Positions 49,493 to 62,990 of a DNA stretch of 64,000 nt are shown piece by piece. Source of the stretch: Pyrocephalus nanus. Its lineage: Eukaryota > Chordata > Aves > Passeriformes > Tyrannidae. The notes beneath the pieces were generated by a model that saw only the letters and a program-made list of their open reading frames with translations, was not told the origin of the DNA and ran no database searches. Location: positions 18,108,001 to 18,172,000 of the forward strand of contig CM076268.1 of the NCBI GenBank assembly GCA_038380795.1, written 5' to 3'. The translations under genes were made by a program, and so were the position numbers. Each line of letters begins with the position of its first letter. Within the stretch, counting starts at the first letter, position 1.

Positions 49493-52400
49493 GTATGTAT
49501 TGTGTACTTGATGTTAATATTATGCTGGTATATGCTGTTAATAATATTGGTACTAATTAATAGTCACAGTGAATTCCAGATGCCCTTTGCTGTAACTTTT
49601 ACTTCAGTCAATGATGCCTCAATTTTAACTTCAGTTGTTTCAGTAGGATTCTTTCTTTAGAAAAGGTTCCAGGATTAAACGTCAAAGAAATTAATTTATT
49701 TGGAGCACAAAATGCAGTTACTTGAAAATACAAATGATAACTGGCTGATGTGAATATTGTGGATGGGTATTAGCTAAACTATGAATTGAGAAGCTCTCCT
49801 TGTCTATTTTTTTAAATGCTTTGTTTTAGTGATACGTACGTGCTCTTAATTCAGGTGTGGAGTTGTAGAATTACTTTAAAACATAAGATGTTGGCAAGAT
49901 GTGGTAAATGAAAGCAAGAAATATGGTGTTTCTGTGACTGGGTGCAGTGGGTGAAATTTTTTGCCAGTAAAGAATACATACAACTTTTTCTTTAAATAAC
50001 TACTCAAAGTCTATTCAGAGTAACTACTTGTAATTCATATTATAAAATAATATTGAACCAGGTAAAGTTTTAAAATATAGAGTGAACTCCTAATTCCTTT
50101 AGTGGATGGAAAATACTCTACAATTCATTCTCTAGGTATTTAGTGCTGGATTACAGATTTGGACATAACTCCTTTCTGTTTCAGTTTTTTGAGACATGGT
50201 GTCCAGTGATGCTTTCAAGTTAATTTCAAAATGCTATTTACAAAAGGCAGCCCAAACAAGCTAGCAGCTGACCAGTTATCTTCATTCATAATCTCTCCCT
50301 TGCATTTCATGCATGATGGACTTGAATTCGATTTTGTTGACAACATTTCACACAGAAGGAAAAACATCTCTTTCAAAAGCAAACTTTCTAAAATCTTATT
50401 GTTGTGGTAGAAAGCCCTGGTTTATAATGGGTGTGTGTGGTATCCCTTCCAACAGAGCCACTTAGTCTTGACCTCAAAGAAATTATTACTGTTGTCCTGT
50501 AGTCCCTGGAAGGAAAGCACTAGCTCTGAAATGGAATTGAATTAATGGCTTGGTTGCTGGGACCATCCAGAGCTAATATGTGGTCTCCAGTTGTTTATGC
50601 AAAGGTACTGCAGAAGTATTCATCTTGAGGACGGATGTGTGGTCTGAGCAACCCAAAGGGAAATGAAATAAAGCAGACACTAAAAATTAATCATAGAAAT
50701 GCAAGCCTCACTAATGAAGGGTATCCCTGCAAGCATGAGTCAGTTGGCAAAACCTCTTAAGTGGTTAGAAAGATCAATGGAGTTGAATGATTTGTCTGAC
50801 TTGTAACTTAAATGCTGATATCTCCAGTGTAGGAAAGCCCATGGTCAATAGGCATTAAACTGTTGAGTTCTGAGCAAGTTTAGTACAAAACATGGAAGTA
50901 TATTGGCCTGAGGACATACATAGCATATACTGCGCATGATCTTCTTGTGTAGTTAAATTACACAGAAGTTAGCTCATGCTAGAAATAAAAGAGCCTCGAG
51001 TTTGTCCTTTGGCAAATCTGTTAAAGTGGGTGATCTGTTTTCTTCCCTCTATACTTGTCTGCTTTGATGAACATTCAGCAGGGATAGCACGGGTACTGCT
51101 GTGGAGCAAAACCCAACAGTCTTGCAAACATTGCCTTATGTACTTAGCCTGAGAGAATGCTGTCTGTATAAAAAAGAAGACAGGTTTCATCATTATTTGC
51201 CTTCAGTATGTGATTTCCCTGATATATCTGAAATGCAATTTTGTCTCCACAACAATGCAGCTAAACTACTGTGGTGAATTTTGAGAGATGCATCACAACA
51301 TGATTGCTCATGTGAAAAACAGTCCAAATATAACTATTTTGGAAGACCAGCACTTCTATTTTACTTCCACAGAATTTTTGTAATTAAAAAAAAGAGGCAA
51401 CAAAAGTATAAGATTTGAAGAGAATTGATTATCTCTCCATGTAAGTACAAAAAATTTAAGGAGAGGTTTCCTTTAACTTTTGCATAATTGCAATTACATG
51501 TTTATATAGAAGGTGATTATGCATGATTATACAAAGAAAGGACCTGCATCTTTTACATTTTTAGATAACCTTGGAGCAGGATTTTTCATAAACCTAATTC
51601 TCTACTGTGAAACTTTTTCTCAGGAGAAGGAAGGTGAGAGAGAGAAATACACTTATAAACACAGCTACTTTAAAGTTCTGTATGTAATCCTAAGAAATAA
51701 TACAAAATTATATCAGGGAGTTCTTGAATGGTTGTCTTCTGAAGAGACATGCTGGACATTAGTCTAGGGGAGCAGCTTCTGACTGGAATGAGGATTCCCT
51801 TCAATTCTTTAGTAGTTATCAGGAAATGTTTTGTCTTTATAAAATGTAGTAATGATAGCATCTTAGCCCAATTATGTCCAATCCTGCAAGCCATTTCATA
51901 GTTGTTTTATAGATTGCTGCATTTTAAGGTAAATTAATTTCTAATAAGGGGTTTTTTTAAGGGCTTCTTGGCATAATGCTTTTGAAACACCAGTGAATAG
52001 TGTGATGTCTGAACCATTAGATGTGTTCTTTGATCATCTTTTTTTTACCTGCTCACGCCATTTGTTTGTCTCCATTTAGCTTTCTCTAAATCCATACAGA
52101 ACACGTCATAAATTGATTTTTAATACTACTTTGTAGACACTAGTGTCATTAGCTGTCAGTAGTCCTAAATATTATTTGTTCAAGGAAGGAAACAGGATTT
52201 TGAAATGCACACAAGAAATCCCCTAAAATGAACAACCCCTATGAAAAAAAACCATGTTTTGCTCTTTGCCTTGCTCTGCACTCCAAAAATGCATGCTATC
52301 AAGAAAATTATATCAGTAACCTTCTTCTAGTGAGTTAGGAGACATAAAAGTGCTGAAACGTGCTTGATTTTTTTTTTTTTAATGTGATTTGAAGATACTG

Positions 52401-53218
52401 TTTTTCATTTCTTTCTGCTGTTTTAATTTGAACCACACATGTGGTGTGTTATCCCTATTGGTCTCACTGTTTCATATAATTATAAAAAAGCATGTTCTCC
52501 AGTGATTCTTTTCTCTAGTATCTTATCTCCACCTTTTCAGCTCGCCATTGTAGATCTTTCTTTCCAGTCTTCTTATTTTAACTGAAATATATTTTACATT
52601 GTTGCTTGTACAATTTCCAGTGAAGGACTGGGAGTATAAACTGCTCTAATGCTCTCACATAATGTTCTGCTGCATCCCATTCACTGCAATAGTTTCTATG
52701 GTTTTGCCGTGCATTTTTTCTTCATTGAAAGAGACTCAATGTTTTTTAGTCAATAAACTTATGTAAAAAGAGAGCAGGCTTTGGCAGATGTGATCAGTTT
52801 TTGCAGTTGAATATGAAGTCTGTACCACATAGAAGTCAACCTTTTCCTTGAGTTCAAGGTATATGTTCCAGATAAGATAATTTACTAGACCCTTGCATGT
52901 CATCTTTTCTGAGGAGATAAGAGTAACTTTCCAAGTTGCTTTTAGCACTTAAAATACATATGAAATAAAATACCCTCTAATTACCATGACTATCGGTTTA
53001 ATTAGAAATGTTTTAGTGTTGCATAAAGAATGAAAGTCACATGTAATGTCTGAGCCATCAAAAATGTATGACCTAGTAAATACAGCACTCATGTAAAACA
53101 CACATCCAGCATGTTACTGTAACTAGTATAAGAACCTTGCCAAATGATTAATTAATGAGTACTTTCCGTTATGATCTGTATTATCAGACATTTGCCATTT
53201 TCTTTTTCCTTGTTTTAG
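49493..53218 (+). other. ERCC6: ERCC6 intron 6
   Basis: 3,726 bases, GT..AG, acceptor TTTTTCCTTGTTTTAG. A frame of 84 codons at 51513-51767 has no recognisable domain. No mobile element recognised. Confidence 0.9.
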
Positions 53219-53377
53219 GTACCAACAGACAGGTGTTAGGTGGCTCTGGGAATTGCACTGCCAGCAGGCAGGAGGAATTCTGGGAGATGAGATGGGATTG
53301 GGCAAGACCATCCAGATAATTGCCTTCTTGGCAGGTCTGAGCTACAGCAAAATGAGGACTCGTGGTTCAAATTACAG
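53219..53377 (+). CDS. ERCC6: ERCC6 (CSB) exon 7, residues 504-557: start of the SNF2 ATPase core
   Basis: 159-base exon, phase 2 in and out. It encodes [19 protein letters not shown] (Q-motif-like region) and then the Walker A/helicase motif I in [19 protein letters not shown], with the ATP-binding lysine at about residue 533 (human K538). It ends ..RTRGSNYR. The donor is not GT: the exon ends TTACAG and the intron begins GCAAGT at 53378. Continuing with exon 8 in phase restores the human-like SNYR-x-x-GLGPTV, so the GC donor is required; the nearest GT (53382) would add four bases and break the frame. Confidence 0.96.
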
Positions 53378-53880
53378 GCAAGTGCTCCTCTGCAGACTGT
53401 CAGTCTGTGGAGCTCAATTAATATTTCATCAGATGTATTGCTGGTGGAGGAGGGTCCTGTGAATTATTAATGACATTTCAATTACAATATTCCTTTAATT
53501 CTTTTAGTGGGGGACATCAAAGGAAAAATTTTACGAGACAATGGAGCTGTAGGGCAGGAAAAATTAAACATGTAACACTTTTAATGAATTCCAGGCATTG
53601 ATGCTTCATTTTGCAGATGAGCCGCACTAGATATTTTGGGTCAATACAGTGTCTAAGGTTACCTTCCACAAATGGATTGTTTACAAACTCAATTACATTA
53701 ATATCAATAGTTTACACAATATGGAATTTTAAATTAGATGTAATACCTTTAGTTCCATTTATTAAATTTTACATTAAAATATTTGTTCTGGCAAGCCACC
53801 AGGTAAATGCTTTACAGGAAGTAACAAGCTAATCTGCAATGAAGGTTAGAGTTTCTGATGGGCAGGGAATTACCCATGTC

Positions 53881-53912
53881 AAAAAAAGTAGTAGTAAAAA
53901 AAGTAGTAGTAA
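53881..53912. repeat. Short tandem duplication in intron 7
   Basis: Two adjacent copies of an AAAAAAAGTAGTAGT-type unit of 15-16 bases. Confidence 0.85.
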
Positions 53913-54917
53913 AACCAGTAATTTATACAGAGGAATTTCCATCTGCTTTTTTTTATTATTATTGTTGTTGTTACTTTTCAAAACATATGTTATTGTGACT
54001 GGCCTTTCTTACAAGATATTTTACAGTTTTTTGTTACTGAACAATGCTTTAAAATTTCTTCTTCATAGGTGAAATTACCAGCAAGAAATTTGCTTGTGTC
54101 CTTGGATTTGCAAATACACGCATGAATAATACTTGATTTTTCTACTTCTGTTGGCCTGTTTACGTGATGTAAATAGCTACATGCAGTTTAGCAACTATCA
54201 TAGGACTGTACTAAACAAAAATAATTATCTTTACATAAAGGTACATTTAAATTATGTACAGCATGCACATGAATTGTAAAATAATGCTTTAAAGAGAAAA
54301 TATTCCTTTCTTTTTTCCAGTTGCTTCTTACTGTAGCCTTTATGTAAAAAAAAGTTAAAAACAGGTCGTTCATCACTCAGGCCAGTTGATTTATTTCTAT
54401 ATGGCTGCCTGGTTAAGGATGCTACTGTACAGATCATTTTTTGGAGTTATATTACCTACCCCACTTGGGGAACAATGAGTTGATGGAAATCCTTTAGGGA
54501 CATCTCTTGACACTTACATAGTGTGAAACTACAGTAAAACTTTGAAAAGGCCAAAATATATTTGCACACCTAAGTTGCAGTGTTCTTTCTCCATGTAAGA
54601 TAATGTGTTGAGTCTGTTTTTGGCTGGTGCATGTCATTAAGTCCATCATGATAGTGATTCCATGGAAGGAAACAAAGTTTAATTTATTGGTGAAACTTGC
54701 TCTGATTTTGCTTATATGCTGTAAGGCAAAGGGTCTAAACAACTTGATCTTTCATAGTCCAGTATTTTCCTCATCTGGAGTAAGAGGACAGTAATACTGG
54801 TGGACTAGTTTCTATCTGAAAGATGTACTCTGGTAAGCAGGAGACCTTCTGATCAGCCTGGCAGGGAAGTTGGCATTGGGGTGAACACAGCTGTGTTGTC
54901 AGCGTGTCTAATTGTTG

Positions 54918-54934
54918 TTTTTTTTTTTTTTTTT
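54918..54934. repeat. Poly(T) run
   Basis: About 17 uninterrupted T bases in ERCC6 intron 7, A-run on the opposite strand. Confidence 0.85.
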
Positions 54935-57667
54935 GAAGGAGCTTGAAGACTAGGTGGAGTAAGGAATTACTTGTTACATGAAGTGAAACTATTACAAAAA
55001 TTAAAATGCTTTCTCACTTTTAACAACTATTGAGACATACAGCTGGGGAAAGCCAAATTGTGGTGTATCTGTAAAGGTGCTGCCGTTCTGGTGTAAAGAT
55101 ACAAGGGAAGCAAGATTTTTGGAGGGGAAAAAATCTTTAGTTAGATCAGCTGAGATAGTAGGAACAAACAACAGCTTTCAAACCAACTGTCCCTTCATAA
55201 GAAAAAATAGAAAGCATCAGCAACCTTAAGTGACCCATCTCTAGCCTGTATCTAGGTTGAAATCTTGTTGAAACCTGTTGAAAGCTTGGGAGTCTGTAAG
55301 TTTCCTTATTGTTAAATAAAATACATTCTTTTATTTAACAAATATGTTACATTTGACTACAAAAGTATTTATTTGAGAGATCAGATGAGAAACTGACAGA
55401 AATTTTATACACTGATTATTTACTCATCTGTGCTCTTCAAGATACTGAGATATAATCATAAACAGCTCAATCTCTACTTTGAGTGGCAGAGATTAATTTC
55501 CATGGTGCCTGGGTAAATAAAACTCCATTGCCCCAGAAAATTGCTCTTGCTGCCCTGTTCTTTAATTTTCACTAGGCTTTAGTTACCGTTTCAGCTTGAA
55601 GGCATGATTTGCCAGTCCTTGGCAACAGAGTCGGTTATAATGCGACATGTTTTCCTGTGCTAATTTTTTGAGTACTTAAAGATTATAAATATAGTATGAT
55701 TACAACTTCCTTTTTCATGGTATTAAGTTTCAGGAATAGATCTTATTTGCAATTCCAATTTGCATCCAATTAAAAACCAGCAAATAAAGGATACTTGTTG
55801 TGAATTTGGGTTTAATAAACCAGGAGCAACAGAAGAAAGAGATTTGGGTATATTGATCATATATTGACCATAAGCTATTACAATAATGCAGCTGTGAAAA
55901 AGGAACAAAATACATCATGACAATATATTTGCTGTAGGAACAGGGCAGTATTGTTATCTTGGTACAAGGCACCAGTAAGACTTTTGGTTTTAATGTTTTT
56001 AGTATTACCTTTGTTCAAGGAAAACAAATGTATATTGGATGGACAGCAGAGCAAATCTGTTGCAGTGATTAGGAGAATGGAGGATGCCTCCTAAGTGTAG
56101 CGAGCAGAAGTATGTGAGCTCAGACTGGAAGTTAGATGACTCTTCTATATAAATAAATAAAAGCTCTTAAGAGAATAATAAAATGTTGGCTAGTGGAAAG
56201 CAGTTAGAGCCAGACTAGACACCGAAGAGGTTTCACACAGCTGAGTGGAGGGAGAGTGGATTTTCTGAAAACTGATCAAAGGAGGTGTGAACTCTTTATG
56301 AAAGATAAAGGGAGGAAAAAGACTGAATAAACCCAGCATGTGAGCTTGTGTGATACAGACCAGGGGAATAAACAGAGATATTTTGTGTAACCCATGAAGA
56401 ATGACAGACTAGGATGTTCTGGGAAAGTGGGCTTTTTTACTATGGATATTTTTAAGAGCAGTAGCAAGGGTTATTTGGATTCGTATCATAGTTGAAGCTA
56501 TTTTTTGCATCTCTGAGTTCTTACTTCCCCTTGGATTGCTGAGAGTTTTTTAATTAGACTATGAAAGGTTGTGTTATAGTATTTTTTTCATAAGCAACAT
56601 CCAGGTTGTTATTTTGCATATGTATAAGCTTTTAATAAAGAATATTATTTCTTCATGACAGCAGTTTCTGAAAGCATTAAGACGTTTGGGTTTTTTTTAA
56701 AGCCAAGTATTAATGGTGTCTGAGAAATCATTCTTTATTGCTATCAGTGTGTGATCTTGAATGTATACTGTGATTTTTTTGCATTGCTTATTTATTAATT
56801 CTGGAATAGTCCATAGCCAGACACAAATCAGTATGTGACAACTGTAGCTATTGCCTTTGTTTGGAAAGTCATTTTGTTCTGGTTTTTAAAGACCAAATAT
56901 TTTTGAAAAATAACTGCTAGTAACCACTACTTAGTATATTTCCTATGTAATTTTTGGTATTTATATGTGGTGGTAATATTTCTTGTTTGGCTGTTGTGTG
57001 AGAGATTTTTCCCTTTTTAACCTTAAGAATAGCTCTAAACTTAATATACAGAAAGAAGTTTCAAACTTCTTAGTCATTCTCAGGAACAATCATCTGATTA
57101 TGAATAGGAAACTTATGAGACAGTTTGAGCTGAGCTCAGACCTCAGCTTCTATGGATGATAGTCTGCTGCTTTAGAGTTCATGTCTTTTCTGTAAATTAT
57201 GGTGATGATAGTACATTATATTACAAACATGAAGCAGAACACCTGTGTGTAAGTCCATTTGTGAGACTCTAGCTACACATTCTATGTAATAGAAGTAATA
57301 AAATAATTGCTTGTTAATGATTTCTTTTCTCTTACAGAAACAGCAGTCACTAAAACCTGATTTGTAATATCACAGGAGGAAGTTCCCTTATGCCTTATTG
57401 TTTGGAGCTTTTCTATTTCAGTTTATCTTGATAGATGCATTCATAAACTGTTCAATGGACAGATTCTTTTAGCAGTACCTTCTTCATCTTCCTTTAAAAA
57501 ACAGGCTTCCAGGAAAACAAAGTGCCAGTTAATTTCCATAGCTCTCATATTCCACTCTAAACTATAAAGTGTGGCATTTTAATATGTATGTATGTTAATG
57601 AGCTACTTAATAAAAAGTATTTATTTCGTGTTAACGGTTTTTTTTTTCTTTAAATGCTCTATTTTAG

Positions 57668-57803
57668 GTACCAGGGATTGGGTCCAACAGTGATTGTTTG
57701 TCCAGCCACTGTGTTGCATCAGTGGGTAAAAGAATTCCACACCTGGTGGCCTCCATTTAGAGTTGCTGTTCTCCATGAAACTGGTTCTTATACCAAGAGT
57801 AAG
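57668..57803 (+). CDS. ERCC6: ERCC6 (CSB) exon 8, residues 557-602: motif Ia
   Basis: 136-base exon between CTCTATTTTAG and AAG|GTAATG (GT 57804-57805), phase 2 in and phase 0 out. It encodes [23 protein letters not shown] (helicase motif Ia) and [22 protein letters not shown]. The next exon should begin with residues equivalent to human EKLIRDV and carry the DEGH motif II; I do not find it before 64000. ERCC6 is therefore cut off in the window with about 60 percent of the protein still to come. Confidence 0.95.
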
Positions 57804-60215
57804 GTAATGGTTGACATACATTTTGTAATTCCAGAGACTTTTTTTTCTTAGCGCTAGCAAAAAAAAGTCCCCTATTTCTGAATGTTTCTGTGTAGGAAAG
57901 AGCTTGTGCCCTTTCCCTGAATGTTTTAAAAGAACAAAAAGTTCACTGTCTTGTTTAAATTTATTAGTAAAATGGACAAAAAGGGTATGACACGTAATAG
58001 GTACATATTATGCATATTATGATTTAGACTTGTGTTGCCTGAACAAATTAAAAATAGCTTCAAAACCTGTAATCTCCCTTTTGAAGCTTCACATGTGGTG
58101 AAAACCTACACGAATATTATAGCACCAGAGGTATCTGAGAGGGATGTCTCAGTGACTGATCTAAAATTGGCTGATAAGATTGGCAGCCAATCTAAAGCTC
58201 ACAATTCAGACTGTTATTTCATACTATTATTCTGAAAATCCTGTAATTGCTTGCAAGGAAAACCAAAATGGACTGGGAAGAGGGGATATGCCAAGGTAAA
58301 AAAAAAAAAAAACAATAAAAAAACCCAGTGAGCCTTTCACTTACCACATTGCTCAGAAGTCCTTTTGTAACACTAAAGAAGTGTCACTAACTGAACAGAT
58401 GTGCAAGGTATTGCCTGATATCAATTTATGATAAACAGAACAGATGTCTTCCCTGCTCTTCATTGTCAAGTGAAATACTTCCATGGGCAAGTCTAAAGAA
58501 GTGGGAGACAGGCTCTTGCACTGATACTTTCATATCTTAATAGGTGCAACGCAAACTGCCTATTCATAAAAGCACATAATTTCACCAATGTTGAAAGATT
58601 TAGTATTTGCTAATATTTCAGGATTCCTGACAGTGTTACAGTAAAAATTACGTACATTAATCACACCTAAAACATCAACTTAAATTTTATCAAATGAAAC
58701 TTCAGCTGTTGTCTCTTTCTGCTATGAAATACTGTCTTGCTTTATGAGACATCTGTCATTGCTTACCTCTTTTTTTCCAAAAATCTCGTTCAATAGCTTT
58801 ACAATTAATCTTTTTCTGTTCCTTAGAAATTACCTGTCCCTCTTTCACAGGCCTGCAGAGAAAAAGCTGTAATACTGTATTGTACCATAAACAACCTGCT
58901 GACCAACCACTACAGGATAATATAGTCCTCAAAATCTGCTGTCTGATGTCCAGTTAATCTGGAGGACAATTATGTTGTTCCACTAGTTCAGATAATTCTA
59001 ACCTCATCAGAGGCTGAAGTGACCTTTCTCACTCCAGTTCCCCAGTCCTCCCCTGGCAAGCTGGATGTCCAACACAAAACTCTTCTGATTTACTTTGTGA
59101 TAAACCATTTTACACTAACAGAATAACAGGTCAATTCTGGAGTTGTCAAATAATCACAAACAGGTCTGTGCAACACTGAGACCACAGGTGCACAGCAAGT
59201 TGGCTTTTGGCCACGTAAAATTAATCTCAAAGAATAAACATATCTTCTTATGCAGTATAACCACTATTTTTAAATTTATTTATTAAACTTAGTTAGGTTT
59301 ATGCCTTGTGCCGTAAGGGCAGAATGGTCATGGGATGAGCATTATGAAGTTAACATATGCAAAAGTAGTGTCCTGTAATGCCACAGGTTATCATAAGATG
59401 GAATTGTCACAAGATCCAAGTATTCATAGACAGAAGGTATACTGAAAAGAAATCCTAGCAGGAGTAAATCTTCTGTCCTGTATTTTGTGTGATATATTTT
59501 CAGTGTACAAGTGTTATTTTTGCTAATAAATTAGTAGTAAACCTTTATTGCAGGTATAAGAGCAACTAGAATTGGAATTCCAAGTGCTTTCTTTTTTCTT
59601 ACTTTAGCTTGTTCTTCTCTGATTAAGAGGCATCTAGGAAAAAAATGTGCATGGGGTTAAGACCATATCAGCAGTGACACTTCTTAAAGCTCTTAGAAGA
59701 TGTTCTTAGATTCAGTTCTCTAAATCTGCCCTATTTAAAGTGCTTATAATTTTAAGTTGTTGAATATGTATTTGTGGGAGGACAATGGGAAGGTAAAGTC
59801 CTGAAAACGTGACTATAGCTGCAGATGGAAAAATTTGAGCCACTCTGTCAAGTCCATTAATTAACAAATAGCCCAAAATAAGCACACATGATTTAATTTA
59901 GGAAGACATGCAAGCATGTTATTGAGGTCAACACATTTTTAGGGCTTGAAAACACACCAAGTTAATTGAACAACAGGAAGCTATTAGCACATTAGAGTGT
60001 GCTATTCCTTTTTTGCCATGTACTGTAACTGCATCAATTACCTCAGAATACGTTTAATCAAGTGCAATTAAGCACCATATCATTTTAATGTTATTACAAG
60101 AAATTCAATAAATATTTAAAGAGAAATTTAAAAATGTTTTGCTGAATCCTGAAAATCCATTTAAGCACCTAAGGGAAAGTGACAATTTAAGTTTTCCTTG
60201 TTTTGTTCCTGCAAG

Positions 60216-60366
60216 GTACCAAAGTTTGAAACTTCAGACGAGTCAGGCTATTCAACTTAAGAAACCGCCTAAGAACATGTATATGAAGAGAGTGGTGAAG
60301 AAAGTTAAAAAGACAGAAAGAGCACTGTTTGAAACAATGAAAACTAAGAAAGTAACACTGTCATGA
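60216..60366 (+). other. Possible alternative terminal exon in ERCC6 intron 8
   Basis: An acceptor-like TTCCTTGTTTTGTTCCTGCAAG precedes 60216. From there one frame runs 50 codons to a TGA at 60364-60366 and is strongly basic (KKPPKNMYMKRVVKKVKKTE.., ..MKTKKVTLS). Used after exon 7 (phase 2) it would join in frame; used after exon 8 (phase 0) it would stop after 14 codons. I do not recognise the sequence, and A-rich DNA easily yields lysine-rich frames, so this may be chance. Confidence 0.2.
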
Positions 60367-62976
60367 AAGAAAATGAGATTAAGTGACCAACTGAAGAGAA
60401 ATTACACGTGCATGCAAAACATATTAAATATCAGATCAACAACACTCTCGTCTTACATTTCTGTGCATGAGTATTCTCAAGTGCTAGTAGCATATATCTG
60501 GTGTTCAAGCAGTCTAGTCATAAACTCAGCATGGACTAAAGCACCAAGGAAACCTCACACGAGAAACCTGTAAAGGGAGCTGACTCCTGAAGCTCCTGAA
60601 GGAGCTTCAAAAGAGACATTTGGATGAAATGTAAAACTTGCCCTTTTGTTTTTTACTAGTATTTGTGATCCCATAAGATCATTTGGTTCTTCTATGATGA
60701 AAAACATGCTTTAGTTGGAAGCAGTAGGAAAAACCAGATTTAAGTAATAGTCTTCCTTTGTGAAGTCAGCTTTCAGTTTGAACAAGGTATAGCATTTGTG
60801 GCTAAATACGTCCTGTGGTGCTGTCTTAGGCTATTAAGCTCCTACTTTGGTTTATGGTTAAATCTGATCTGTAAACATTGAGTGCTCTGAGACCTCTAAG
60901 GAGGAGAGAAAACGAAGAAGTAAATCTAATGTAGTGTATCACAAATACTGTTTTATTTATGATGTAGAACAGAAGGTGGGGAGAAGAAAGCTCTGCAAGA
61001 GTTGGAAAAGCAACCTTCTGTAAAAAGAGCTTGTCCTGTTGTTTCAAAACTTCTGTTGGCACATGAGCATTTGTAAATTGTAGAATTTAAGAGGGAACGT
61101 GAACTTTGGTTATCATGTTTAACATAGTACGTGCGGAAGGAGACTGTACTTTTTAAGTTCAAGGCCAAACTTCTAATTTCTTTATCTTTAGAACAGGTAA
61201 CACTGAGTTTAACAGCTCTCTTAGTGGTAATCACAAAGCATTTATAAAGCTGCAACTTTGCGTTCCCTTGTCCTGGTCAAATGCAGGACACACAGCACAG
61301 CCCTCAAAAGCAGTTGGCAGTTCATGGCCCTTGCAGCTGTGAAACCATCTACTTGAAGGTACCTACACACTGAAAACTTTAAACCTTCTACTCTCACAGT
61401 AGAGCACATCATCTACATGTAAACAAAATAAGCTTCAGAGGTTATGGTTATTGGCTCACTCCATATGACTGAATATGGAACCATACAAAGGATCTATTTC
61501 TGATTTAAGGACCAAACTCAGAACGTATCATACCCCAAGAAGAAGCATTCTTGATAAATATGTACTAAGTGCTTTAGCTCTTTTTATTGCAACTTTTACA
61601 TTATTAAACATTGTAATGTGTTCTTTTGAAGCCTCTTCGTGGTGCCATTTAGATTGTTTTATTGGGGGCAGGGAAATAATAAAGAGGTTTTATATGTTGA
61701 ATTTATGGATCTCTGGGCTTAATGGTTGGTTATGAGATAGTGATAAGTCTGCTGAAGAATGCATTTTTGATTCACAAGTGAAAAATGCTTATGTGACTAG
61801 ATATTATCTCTAAATTCACACTTGCTCAAAGGTATCTGAATGTTTAGAGAATTTTGTAGTTATCATTAGTCTATTTCTTTAATTTCAGTCTTAGTATATA
61901 CACTTCTGTCTAAGAAAATTACCATTTTTAATGCCTAATACATAATAATTCAGAATTCAGGTCCTCTTAAGCCTTTTTTCAAAGACTGCTTTATCCAAAA
62001 AAAGATAAACACTACTTTAGTAAGTCCAAAAAATTTTCCTGTTTGTGTATGCCAAGAAACAAATTTGCAGCTACAGTGAGGTACCAATGGGAAAAAAGCA
62101 TTTGCTTAAAGGTGTGTCCTTAGAATAAATCATAAATGTTTTGGCTTTAGGAAGTGGTGCTTGCCAAAAACCATCCAGTACATTGGTTGTGTCCCAGTGT
62201 AGACAAGGCAACACAATCAACTCATCACCCAAAGTTAGAAAATACTTGAATTTTAAAAGCCTGAAGTACTGTGCTGAACAGAAATGTAAGTTCATAATTA
62301 CTCAATCTACTCACATGTTCTTCTATTCATTTGCATCATATAAAGGCAGAGTTCAGAATTTCAAAACTAGCTAACAGCTGTGTTTTTCTTTGGCATTAGT
62401 AGGATTTGTCTCTCTTAAGCAGAGGTTTTTTTTGTTGTGTTGTTTGTTTTTTTTTTTTCAGTTTAACAGTGCATGCCCTGAAATATTTCATTGAAGTGTA
62501 TTGCTCAAGAAAAAATAAATTAAAATTAAACGTGCTGTAATCTAACCAAACAAGAATTGTGAATTAAGTAACACATTATAAAATAGCATAAATTCTGAAA
62601 GGCCACACCCTCCAAAGAGTGTGTATCCAGTATTAAATCGGTTACCATATTTTAAAAGATGTAAAATTACTGCAAGAGCTGCATCTAATGTGAAGGAAAC
62701 CTCTGAGAAAGTACCCAATGCAGTAAAATGAGAATTAGTGTTAGAGCGTGAGTTGATAAAATTGTGTTGTAGTTCTTCATTGTCAGCACAAATCCTTGTT
62801 TATTAAAAATTTAGCTTGAAGGAAACTTTAATTAATTACAGGTTCAGTAAATCCTGACTAGGATTCTTCTGTGGTGTGTTTACAGTGAATGGCCTTCATG
62901 TGCCTGTGTTTCACTTCTGTTCTCTCTGCTACCTGACAGCGTGATTTATGGCTGTTGTTTTCTACTGGTCCACTGT

Positions 62977-62990
62977 TTGCCCTCTAGGAG
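62977..62990 (-). promoter_or_regulatory. Weak CTCF-like motif
   Basis: The minus-strand reading CTCCTAGAGGGCAA matches 11 of 14 consensus positions. Motif match only. Confidence 0.25.

Larger units (their letters stand above)
53378..57667 (+). other. ERCC6: ERCC6 intron 7 (GC-AG type)
   Basis: 4,290 bases beginning AG|GCAAGT and ending TCTATTTTAG. The first 480 bases contain an AT-rich unique block (53390-53870) with a 16-base direct duplication at 53881-53912 (AAAAAAAGTAGTAGT-type unit). A T-run is at 54918-54934. No gene seen. Confidence 0.9.
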
